Shown piece after piece: positions 1-10,525 of a stretch of DNA of 64,000 nt. The notes beneath the pieces are model-generated. The model had not been told where the DNA came from. It saw only the letters and a program-made list of their open reading frames with translations, and did not search any database. Source of the stretch: Dysidea avara (lineage: Eukaryota; Porifera; Demospongiae; Dictyoceratida; Dysideidae); contig NC_089279.1 of NCBI RefSeq assembly GCF_963678975.1, positions 29,110,525 to 29,174,524 of the forward strand. The letters run 5' to 3'. How positions within the stretch are numbered: the stretch's first letter is position 1; the number at the start of each line of letters is the position of its first letter. The position numbers and the translations under genes were made by a program.

Positions 1-180
1 CCCATGCATATGTATAAGATGCAATTGCATCTACGCTGGAAGCTCCTAGCTTGCACATGATAAAATTTTGGAGGGGGAGTGCTTCAGCGCCCCCCTAAAT
101 CCGGGTTATACCGGCATGTATATTGCACGTTCACTACTTTTAGTTTCAAGGCAAATATATTATATATTTTTAAATTTCAG

Positions 181-326
181 TCAAAAAAGGTGGCGAGGCT
201 CTGGCTTCACAGCTGGCCACAAGTGCACCTACAGTTACTCTGCCCTTGGCCAGTGGCTATACAAACCGGTACCTAAAAATTGATGTGGATGGTGACAGGA
301 AACAATTGCATTTCTCAGGATTCTAA
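181..326 (+). CDS. Candidate terminal exon of an upstream gene (partial)
   Basis: A good acceptor (pyrimidine-rich tract, then TTTCAG ending at 180) is followed by an open frame that stops with TAA at 324-326. In the frame starting at 183 it reads KKGGEALASQLATSAP and continues to end DGDRKQLHFSGF. The composition looks protein-like, but all three frames are largely open here and I do not recognise the family. The gene would end only about 70 bases before the ML1 start codon. A relic of the same 3' end (CATTTCTCGGGATTCTGA) sits at about 10440, upstream of ML2, so the tandem duplication seems to have carried the boundary with it. It could also be non-coding. Confidence 0.3.
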
Positions 327-395
327 ATGACGCGATGTTGTGGGCATTTGTTGGGGATTACAGTAAATTTTTTAATTACCTGCAAGACGGCAGTG

Positions 396-3300
396 ATGAT
401 GAAACCCGTGATGAAGCTCGTTTTCGTTCTTGACGCATTCTGCCTCGTTCTAGTAAGCGCCTTCCCACTGGTGAAAGATCCCAGCGAAATATCGTGTACT
501 TCTGACTTTTCTTGTGGTAAGTTTGTAAGTGCGCTCGTTTTAACGTACATGTTTATCCAGCCATCCACAGCCAACAGCAGTTTTGATGTGACGAATCTGA
601 CACTCACGTTCGATCCTGACCCACTAGAGAAAGGAAAAAACGTCACCATCACTGGTACTGGGATAATCAGTAAGTTGACCAATGAGGACACACAGGCACT
701 CACTGTAGGTAGATCTGTGACCGCAGTCTAAATCAAAGGTCAAGGTCACTAAATTTGTGCCAAGTCAATGGTCAAGGGTAAAATTTCCAACCCACAGTTG
801 AAAAGTACTGAAATATCATCGGTAAGTTACTGGTCAAAAACTGAAAAAGGCTCTTAGTCACGAATCAAAGTGAAATTTTGGCAGGTCAAGACTTAATTTG
901 ACCATGGTCACAGATCTACCTACAGCACGTACCTACGTGACACCCCCTTGTAGTTGTTGGCTAGCTACCAACAGTCCTGTATAATCAACCATGGTCAAAA
1001 TCAAATCAGAGCGATCACAGGAAAAGTTACAGTTAAACAGGCTGTAGGACCAAGTGTCCTACACACCTTCAGCACTGCTGTAAAGCCTTAAAATAAAAGT
1101 GAAATAATACACACAATTCTACAAGAGGTTTACTACTTCCAACACAATGATGAATGTCTGGCATAATTTTTGCCATATAGCCTGTATATTCAATTCAGCA
1201 TTAATTCTACAGAAAAATTAATTATAAATATAATACACAAATCTAAAGCCATAAAACTAATTATCTACAGCTGATTTAAAACCCACTGAAGCCATACATC
1301 AAAGTAAACAACTGGGAGTATATGGTAGTTAAACCCCAGTATATGGTAGTTAAACCCCAGTACATGGTAGTTAAACCCCAGTGTATGGTAGTTAAACCCC
1401 AGTACATGGTAGTTAAACCCCAGTACATGGTAGTTAAACTCCAGTGCATATATGGAAATTACACATTAAGTTAAAAGAAGTGTAATCAAAGCAAATTGAA
1501 GCCATACACATCACAAAATCTACGAGTTCAGTAAAATTTGAAGAAATAAAAAATAAAACTACATGTTCAGCCAAAATTGAAGCCATACCATTACAAAAAC
1601 TACATATTCAGCAAACAATTAAGCCATACACAACTGACATGCTTATTATTAATACATTGTTTATGAACCTGTCTACTTCAAAGTGTGGGATGGAAGCTAA
1701 TTAAACCCCACCTGCACTCGTAGGATATCTAGTTATCAACACCTTGGCTTCAACTCCAGTTGAAGAATTCACAATAATTGAAGGGGTCAGTGGAAAAAGG
1801 GGACATGTGCCATTTTAGATTTTCCATTTTCTAAAAATTAGAATGGCTTGTTTTAACCATGTGGATAATGTCACTAAGTCAACAACAGAATTTTAAAGTT
1901 CTCAAATATTTCAATAATTCAATTATGTCCCCCAAAATTGTGTTTAATGCCCACCATGTGGTCAGCTAAATTTTCAAATGGCACTTGTCCTCTTTTGCCG
2001 CTGGCCCTTTCAATTATCATTGTTCCGGTCATTAATTACTCTAGTACCAAAGTAGTTGACTCAACATAAATTGGTGGGCAGGAGGCTTAAGTAATTTGTA
2101 TGCGTGACCTCTGGTTTGAGAAAGAGTGAAAAAAGTTGGAGTGATCTAACCATTTAACAGCTTGAAATATTAAGTCACCATGTCTGTGTCTGTACAAAAG
2201 AGATGGTAAATTCATTGATGTCAGTCAATCTATGTACTTGTCTCTTGAAGATGATACAAGTTTTGTAGCACGCTGTTGCACACCCTCAAGTTTGCATTGA
2301 TCCAGTACATAATGGGGTCTCCATATTACATTTTCTTATTCTAACTAGTATATTAAAAATTATAAATTTAAAAATAAAGTAGGAATCCAAGCAATAAAAA
2401 GTAGCGAAACAAGAGAAGAACGATGGTAGCCATTACAGCATAGCTCGGTGGGAAATCCCTACTTTGGCATGATACAGCCATTATTTTGTGTTCAATGCCA
2501 AATTAGGAATTTCCCACCGAGCTATGCTGTAATGGCTACCATCGTTCTTCTCTTGTTTCGCTACTTTTTATTGCTTGGATTCCTACTTTATTTTTAAATT
2601 TATAATTTTTAATATACTAGTTTGTTTAGTTTTTTTTTTGTTAAAGCATACAGCTAGCTATAAACATGTGACTGTTCTATTAGGGTGACTGCTGTGTTAG
2701 AGTATCTCGAGGCAGCCTGCAAAATGTGCGCTTGCCCAAAAAGGGGCGTGGTTTCAATCGATTATAGAGCATGTCGAGTCAGCCTTCCAAATTGAAGGTG
2801 TGTGGTCACTGAAATACAGCTAGCACAAAAGGGGTGTGTCATTGTGGTTTTAATCGGTAGATCGATAATGCGTAGAATGAAGAATGGGTGTGGTCTTGCG
2901 ACCCATCGTGAAGCTATCTAGCTAGTACCAGTACCTCCATACAATACCCTCCGTCATAGATTATATCAGTAAGGAATATAATCTATTCCTCTGTACAGTA
3001 GCGTAGTCTAAGTGCCTTAAATAATCTTGTGGCGTCTATTATGCTGCTTAAAGAAAGTGTTGATACAGAAAATTAACACCTCGGTATGGTTTCGTTGGAT
3101 GAAGAAGAAGACAAGCAGCCTGATTGAAGATAAAAGAAAAGACAAGGCGCAGAGGGCACACACTCGTCGGAACCCCAAAAGGCACATCCCACTGGTGAGT
3201 TTGCTAGTGTTGCGTAAAATGGTTGCCGTGCACTGCTTCGTTTGGCCTCTAGGCTTGCGACTGTGATCAGTCAGGCAATCAGGCAGTCAGTCTAAAATTC

Positions 3301-6300
3301 AAAGTTTTGGCGATTTTTAAAATTCTGTATCCGGCCACCTGTAAGCGTTTTGTTGTATTTAATGCTGCTTTTATGTTTTATATGGACTAGTGCTATTCCG
3401 TAAAGGTGATTTTCGTCTCGTAAGATATCTCTAGGATGATTTTTAAAGGCACGATTTTGGGCAGCGCGCGAAAATTTCACATGGATTCCTACTTAAACGG
3501 TACGACCGTACCGTTTGATATAGGTCGAATGTACGTATTTAGAAATACATGCTCATGTGCTCCAAATGATGTTTACAAATGCATTGAGTTGTATTTTCCT
3601 GTATTACAATGTTGTTAGTGTACTGTCAGCTGTTGTTGTAGCAATACTGCCGCTATAAACAAGCTAAATTGGTCCTTCACAATCAAATTTCTAGTAAAAA
3701 TTGCTACAAAATAGACATGCTGTGCTATTTAAGATCGGCTATGTTTATTGGCTTGAAATGTTATCCAATATCAGTTATCGGAATATCAGCAAAATCTCAT
3801 ATTAGTGCAACACTAATCAAGAGGCTAATTTACACTGAATCAAGCGATTAAGACGTCCAAAAAATGGGCGATCAAATACCTTTGATAGTCAACTTGTAAG
3901 CAAAGCAATAATTTACCAGGCTTCTATGCTAGATCATCAAGTGATCAAGGCACCTTTGTAGGTCAATTCAAACAATTTGGGATGCATTTTCGTCAATCAA
4001 AATCTTGATCCCAGTTGTAAATGGTCTATTGGTAGTGACTACTGGTCATTCAAAAGTGTCGATTTAGCTAATAGTGTTTTGTGAAGTGGTTTAGCCTATT
4101 TGTAGTAAGTATTGGTTTCTTCCTAAAATGCAATTCTGAAAGTTGATATATAGCTAATGTAGCATAAGCCACCAAAAGTCACGAAGCAGTAATACTGTAT
4201 CTGATTGTTTTCCATTTTTATTAAGCATGCATGGGCTGTTCATTATTCATTATGGTACTGCTGCTAGATTTCAAATTTTAGCACCCACACAACAGCTACG
4301 TATAAGGACAAGGCTCAATCCAGAATATGAAGGGGGGGTTGTTTTGGTATGGGTGCTGTGTTCAGTTTTAGTGGATCTATAGGATTATGAGAAAGCTATG
4401 TTTCAGGCCTTTTGGTATAAACCTAGGGGTAACCCAGTGCTCCCTCCACCCTAAATTAACTCCTGAAGAGATAACAGTACAGTAGAAATATTAGACTAAT
4501 ATGGTAAAAGCTTTTGATGGGTTATGATTCTAAATAAGGATAGTGTTAAAAATAGCTTGGTGCAAACACTATAATTACAATGTGATACATAATGTTATGT
4601 GTGAGCAAGAAATGGAAAACAATAAATCTACTTGGGGTTTAGCCTTAACTGATGATTTATTTGAAGTTCAACTAGGCAGTATGGTGTACCTCACATGTAT
4701 TCTACATATGCATAGATAGTTATGAGATTGCATGTGCTTATTTCTACAGGTGAATTGGTGGAATGCTAGTTTATGATAATTATGTGGACAGTTTTAAAAG
4801 TTATGTTGAAATTGGCTTGGTGTGTCAATCATTACTTTAATGGACTGAACCATGGTACTATCCAGTGCCTTATTTGTGAATAGTAGATTTTAATGATCTC
4901 ATTTTCCGAACTACCAGAGGCTTGTTGTTTTAACCCATAATGTGCTCGTTGTAGCTGGCACAGAACCAGTGAATTCGTATGACCCCATCAATTTTGTAAA
5001 ATACATTTTCAGACAACTACAAAAACATGATATACAAACAGTTGTATATACTCAGCCTGATTGGAATCTTCAGGATAATAATGGAGCAAGTGCCAAAAGT
5101 AGTATAACAATGGTGTAACATAATGCATACACTGTCTATTGTCAAGTACAACTGGAAAACAGGTGCTTTAAACTATTAAAATGAAACTTCATGCATCCCA
5201 TAAGTCAAATGTAACACTGGAAAACATGGTTTTAAATACATTTTGCACTTTTATAGCTGACAAGTACAAGTAGGCTGTTCAATTCAAACCTCAAGTTTGT
5301 TTGTTTAGTCACCACAAACCATCAACAAATAATTAATAAATACCAAACACCACTGTCTTGTAGTGTAGTAATGATAAATTTGAAAGACTTAATGAGTAGC
5401 GGAAATGCATAACAACTTTGCTGCATTACACATTGCACAACACCTTGAAAAAAAAATCCATGCAAAAGCCAGCTAAGCTGTAAAAAAAGGGTGTAGCCTT
5501 CAAAAGCCCAGGTGAAACAGTTGTGAAATCAAAGGGGCAGCCATGCAAATACTTTCGAGTCAACCTTTGTGTATAACACAATCCTTTGTGCATATGCTGG
5601 ACATTGTAGCGGACAAGAAAATATGCAAAGTAATGTGTATCAAATATTTTTTTTTACAAATGATCTATAACGTTGCTTTTTCAATAGCACTTATGATTGA
5701 TTTTAATTGCTTAATAAAAAACCCCTAAATTAGATTATATTTGGGTGTTATCCATCCTGAAATGATTCAGTATGCTTTACTCTATATCTTTGATGCCAAT
5801 GATTTGATTGGATTAAGATCATTGCAGCTATAAAATGAATTAAACTTCTATCTTCCATATTCATTATTGATAAGAAGAAATCGGGTAAAAACTTGTTGGT
5901 TGATTGGCATTAAGATTGTTGCAGCTGCTGTCCCTTTAATTTCACACCTTTTTCACCCAGGCTTGTAAAGGCTGTACCCTTTCTACAGCTGAGCTGTTTT
6001 TGCATGGACTTCAACTTCTTTTTTTTTTCCTTCCATGGTTGTTTTTACCCATTTTTTTCTTATCTACCATGATGATATACAGTTACATTGCAGATTTATT
6101 TCACTATTGTGTTACCCCCCTTTGAGCTTTGGACAGTCTTTTTTGTGCACTTTTTCTTACTTGGTGACTGTTCTATTAAAGTATTTTACAATGTTAGTTT
6201 TTCCTTGTAACTAGTTCTCACTGCAATTTCTTTTTGAACCATAAAAGTAGATACAATGATTACAAGTCATTCACTTATAACAAAGCACGGGTTGGAGGAA

Positions 6301-7415
6301 ATATACCTTCCTCCAAACTGTGCATGGTAAGTTGTGAGGATGACCTCTTTGCCATTATTCTGCATCACTATTATATGATCTGGTTCATACACTTGTGACA
6401 TGCAGGCATTTATGTTCCTATCAGATTATGTTCAAATCATCATGTGCCATATATCGCCACTATCTTTGCAACAAGGCAAACCTTTTAATCATGTTTGGAC
6501 CTTGACACAGCTGTAACACACGTAAAGACAGCTTTGCCAACTTGATAATTTACCATCCATACAGCACCAAGATGTATTTCTGGTGATCTGCTTCTGCATG
6601 GTAGAATTCATTAATCACCACTGTTCCAATGAATTGTAACTATATAATTCTTTTATATCCTAATTACCTTAAGGAATCAACGTAACTTTTTGTAATTACC
6701 TCTCTTTTTCTGTTTGTCAGTTTTGTGTTGTGCATGATTATGGAATATTCAAGGGGGGATTTTTTTTTTTGCTACCATTTAAAATTCGGGGAATTTTTGT
6801 TTTGTGTTGTGTGTTTTTGCATTTATAATGTTAACAATGCCATTTTGATCAAGCTGCAAATGTCAAGGGAAGAAAATTTTGTGGAAGACTGCCAATCAGT
6901 AAAACCCCCCCCCCCCCCCCCCCCCTTCAAAATAAATAAATAAAATTTCCCCTTACGAAAACCTGCTATATGGTATACTGGTAGGCTTACTTTAAACCAT
7001 GTGGTGGGAATGTTTTGAATTATTTACATGTTATGCTAGACAAGGAAATCACTAGCGGCGAAATCAAGGTGACAGTAACGTATAATGATATCCAGCTTTT
7101 GGATAAAACCTATGATGTATGTGAACTTGTCGAGAAGTCTGGTGATCAATGTCCGATTTCTACAGGTATAGTATATAATAAAGTATGGTATGTAAAGTGT
7201 AATAAATTATTTTTTTTCCTTCTGTGTAAAGGTAATAAAACTATGTCTATAACTGAGGAGATTCCTTCAGATCTTCCCAATGTAAGACAACATCAAACAT
7301 TTATGGCTACATTCATGTTGTTTCTTCACAGGGAAAATATGTTGGTACAATATATGGAACTGACCAGAATGATGATCCTATGATATGTGGCACAGTTGAA
7401 TGTCAAGTGAAATAA
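396..7415 (+). CDS. ML-domain secreted lipid-binding protein, copy 1 (ML1)
   Basis: Five exons: 396-516, 571-669, 7040-7165, 7232-7281, 7332-7415 (TAA). All introns are GT-AG, in phases 1, 1, 1 and 0, the same as in the paralogues. The product is about 159 residues: a signal peptide (ending near LVLVSA), then an ML domain with the family pattern DPDP..KGKNVTITGTG, KEITSGEIKV, CELVEKSGDQCPIS, and PSDLP joined to GKYVGT, TDQ, MICGTVEC. Six mature cysteines fit three disulfides, and NVT is an N-glycosylation sequon. By family, ML proteins bind single lipids or sterols outside the cell or in endolysosomes. The start is one of tandem ATGs at 396/399; an in-frame ATG at 327 lacks support in paralogues. 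An Asp interrupts the signal-peptide core (VFVLDAFCLV), which is odd. Intron 2 is 6.4 kb and full of repeats. Confidence 0.82.
1043..1112 (+). mobile_element. LINE 3' tail fragment
   Basis: A short stretch (CTGTAGGACCAAGTGTCCTA, then CTTCAGCACTGCTGTAAAGC and an A-rich tail) closely matches 44330-44405 and, in reverse, 25397-25480. The last of these is attached to recognisable LINE coding sequence, so this is best read as a severely 5'-truncated LINE. Confidence 0.45.
1318..1445 (+). repeat. Minisatellite, 21-bp unit, about 6 copies
   Basis: Tandem units of TATGGTAGTTAAACCCCAGTA vary mostly at one or two bases between PyATGG and CCAGT (CAGTATATGG, CAGTACATGG, CAGTGTATGG). It lies in intron 2 of ML1. 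Confidence 0.9.
2343..2622. mobile_element. Foldback MITE, family A
   Basis: Arms of about 120 bp are almost perfect reverse complements (AACTAGTATATTAAAAATTA at the left end, TAATATACTAGTT at the right) around a loop of about 45 bases. A second copy with the same arms lies at 49957-50790. The target duplication is not clear, so the superfamily is unassigned. Confidence 0.85.
2626..3215 (+). repeat. Dispersed repeat next to MITE A (copy 1)
   Basis: Sequence directly right of the MITE is similar, in reverse complement, to about 49565-49950. The shared parts include GACTGTTCTATTAGGGTGAC, CAGCCTGATTGAAG and CCCCAAAAGGCACATCCCAC. Because the adjacency with MITE A is kept at both loci, the MITE and this block probably moved or were duplicated as one unit of about 870 bp. 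The small ORF at 3027-3266 lies inside it and has no recognisable domain. Confidence 0.6.
3216..5457. other. Intron 2 of ML1, no gene recognised
   Basis: No exon or element is recognised here. Part of it (about 3835-4170) is homologous to 10850-11110 in intron 2 of ML2, with shared GATCAAGG, AATCTTGATCC and GTGGCTTAG-type blocks, so it is old intron sequence from before the tandem duplication. Confidence 0.6.
5458..6007. mobile_element. TIR element, about 550 bp
   Basis: Left end CCATGCAAAAGCCAGCTAAG and right end CTGAGCTGTTTTTGCATGG are inverted repeats. The match continues for about 90 bp with scattered mismatches (AAGGGTGTAGCC against GGCTGTACCCTT). No transposase ORF is seen. Confidence 0.6.
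6902..6926. repeat. Poly-C tract
   Basis: More than 20 consecutive C lie about 115 bp before exon 3 of ML1. The tract could affect assembly accuracy or splicing. Confidence 0.9.
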
Positions 7416-9188
7416 TACCATTTGACTTTGTAGTCTAGTGATTGTCATTTTACTAGTTGTCTATAAAAGATTTAAAGTTTTAGTGGTTATATCATTATAT
7501 TACCAGAAAGCATGAAGGTACGAACATTCATGCTACCATGTCATATACTTTTGTATTCTCTTGATCAGTACATGTCGACATCCTATAAAACTCTTTGTTG
7601 ATGGTGAGTCTATTTTCCTACCTCAAGGTGCATGTGATAATGAGGATTTGGTTGCTCGTGTGTGCCTTCTATTAGAGTAGATGTGCATAGTTAACTAAGT
7701 TAGAGCAACAGAGTTTCTAGTCAGAGGAGTGGAAGTCAGCTATCCCTAATCGGGGATAGAAATGTATCTTGCTGGACATTGAAAACATGGAAACACCATA
7801 ACTCATTGCCTAGATATGCATTCTATTAGAGTAATTGAACGTCATCGATATCTTCCACTTGTCTAACTATCTTTACTTGCTGACATAGCAGCTTGAAGAG
7901 ATATATGTGAAACATTAGTAATTCAACACTAAAAAAGATTCATTCAACTACCAGCAAAGTAGATCTGGCTATACAAGTTGATAAATACCATTATTCTTTC
8001 AGCTGTTACAGAACACTGCTCTATTGGGGTATGTATATCAATCACAATGATTTTAAAGAATCCAGAGAAATGCAGGTAGCCTGCTAAATATTTGTATAGA
8101 TAGCTATGAGATGTAATACAGTAGGTACAATTATTGCTAATGTTTTATATTTAAAAGAGTCCTAATGGCACACCCATCCATCGCACTCTAGGTTCTAAGC
8201 TAATATGTTCTAGCTATTAAAAGGTTTTCCCATGCCTAAACCTATACACAACAAGAACAAAGAATAGAAGAAAGAAGTGAAAGAGGGCTTAAATAGCCCC
8301 AAGATGTCCCTCCCTCAGCACTGAAGCAATATGACCAGAGAGAAATGACAACCCTGTACATGGTAGCAGTGCAGCGTGCAAAATTGTGTTGGCGGCCAAG
8401 AAATGGCTGCAATGATGTCGATGCTAACAAATTTTAATGATGTCACAACTTCAGGTTTTTTAACGCTGCACCATTTTTTTTTACAACTGGCTGTTTTTGT
8501 GTGGTTTACGTTAACAGTTTTAAACTGTAAATACTATTATTAGCTAACTATAGGACAAACGTTGTGACTGCTGTATAGCTCTGATTGTTCTATTAGAGTA
8601 TCTCGATTGTTTTTAATTCAGACATTCAAGATGGAATATCTGAACTGAGCGACTACATTACAAATAACAATTTCACAAACCAACCTGCAGAGCGATTTCA
8701 CAATGCTTTTGTTTCTTTGAATTACTAATGTAGTGAGGGTTAATGGGTGTCATGATGTCAGAATGCCACTGGAATGTTCCCTTCCAATATCTGCCAATTC
8801 ACTTTGCCAAAGAAAAAGAAAGTGATTTTTAACCTTAAAATGACAGATTTTATTTCCTCTACTATAGCTCACTTAAATTGCCATTCACTGCTTTTTCCAA
8901 ATCTAGCCTGTATCTCAGTATCACATGTCATGGGTTATTATGACATATTTTAAATGGCCCTGAAATGCCCAATACAAAATTTATGGAGAAATCAGGTTTA
9001 GTTTAGGCTATTTGACAAGCCAAAATTTCATGATGGACTTCTTCTAGCATCATTACACTTGCAGAGAGTTGCTCTACATGTATCACACCTTGATAGTTGC
9101 TAGATGGACTCGAAGTAGGTGGTACACATTAATTAGTTTCATTTTAAATAGTGCAAATGTATTGGACATGCTTGTAACAGCTGCCACA
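7416..9188. other. Intergenic ML1-ML2, left part
   Basis: No gene is seen. The block at 7540-7645 (TCTTGATCAGTACATGTC, then CTCTTTGTTGATGGTGAGTC) also follows ML2 (14845-14955) and ML6 (63060-63130, reversed), so it is conserved 3' flank of the duplicated unit. At 8385-8520 there is a fragment resembling one arm of the element at 52018-52304 (GGCGGCCAAGAAATGGCTG). A single CTATTAGAGTATCTCGAT motif sits at 8587-8607. Confidence 0.5.
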
Positions 9189-9189
9189 G

Positions 9190-9412
9190 AATAAATGTAT
9201 AGCAAATTTCTCAATATGCTATAATTGAAGTCAGTTGCACGCATGATACTGAAATACAGTGGTGTATAGTTGCTTTCTGTGACAAATTGTCAATACAACA
9301 ATAATGAAGCTATAGTTAGATTGCATGCCAATGAGCTAAATTTAAGGGGTTTCTGTTGAAACCTCAGAAACCCACGAAACCTCAGAAACCCACTTAGATC
9401 CACCACTGAAAC
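9190..9412. repeat. Partial copy of the 9627-10059 element
   Basis: The pieces around ACAGTGGTGTA, TGTCAATACA and GGGGTTTCTGTTGAAACCTC, and the end CCACTGAAAC, match the following element, which suggests an older relative placed just before it. Confidence 0.5.
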
Positions 9413-9626
9413 TTTATAGTGCAAGTTGTGATGATACAATAGAACTAAGGCCACTTATTGTTAATCTTTATGTTTCAGATCAGAAAGTTAATGCGGGTGT
9501 GCGGCTCATTTTTCATTACAATCTTACATGCACCTGACTGTTTTACTAGAATTAGCTGAATGCTCTATTAGAGTATTTCAATATTCTATTAAGTATTATT
9601 GAGAAATGAAAAGGCAAGTCCCTTCT

Positions 9627-10059
9627 CAGTGGCGGATATAGGATTTTGAAAAGGTGGTTTCTATATATAGTAGCTTGTTAATAGTTAACAATCATAGTAA
9701 ACCCAAACTATAAGATAAATGTAGGGGAAAAGTTATGACTAAACCATAGCTGTGATTGCTCTATTAGAGTAGTTGCTTGACTGCTCTATTAGAGTAGTAG
9801 CTTGAATGCTCTATTAGAGTATCTCAATCACTTTTAATGCGAAGGCAGGCAGAAATTAGAATGCCGCTGAAAGTTTAATAGCTACAATGGATGCTAGTTC
9901 AATGTGCTAGCATGCATGCTACTGAAACACAGTGGTGTAATACTATTTTGCTGTGATATATGTCAATACAGCATAAATAAAGGAGTTAGACTGCTACTGA
10001 GCTAATTTCAAAAGGGGGTTTCTGTTGAATCCTCAGAAACCCACCTATATCCTCCACTG
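9627..10059. mobile_element. hAT-like non-autonomous element
   Basis: Ends are CAGTGGCGGATATAGG and CCTATATCCTCCACTG, hAT-style termini beginning CAG. Flanks share CTTCTC but no clean 8-bp duplication is seen. The element carries three tandem copies of the CTCTATTAGAGTA motif at 9749-9832. Confidence 0.6.
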
Positions 10060-10525
10060 CTTCTCCTGACATCAGGGTTCATCTTCAGCCCATCTAGCCT
10101 TCCTTTCTCTGTGCATAGTTATGTAAGCAAGTTCGTTTATAACTTTTATACAATCATTGAACACTAGATGATGAAATGAAAACTCTTAACAATGACCAAA
10201 TTTAGGCGGTGAGATATAGCACTGCGAGTGGGGATCTGAAACATAAAATTAACAATAAGTGGCCTAAATATTAGTTAATGTACAAATTACACTAAAGGTT
10301 ATCTGGTAACAAGTACCAGACGCTATACAACATTAAAATTTATGTACAGTAAGTTACTTAAATCAATTGACCAAGGTGTGCAGCATCAAAGGTAGGTTAG
10401 GATGTATTTCTCTAAAATGATGATGGCCTAACTGATAAGCATTTCTCGGGATTCTGAATGCTGGGAATTGTTGAGGATTCCAGCGTTAACAGTTAACTTA
10501 ATTACCTGCAAGACAGTTGACAGTG

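Noticed and set aside
327-398. In-frame upstream ATG extending ML1 by 23 residues (MTRCCGHLLG...)
   Set aside because: The paralogues lack an equivalent, and the extension would put the signal peptide inside the protein.
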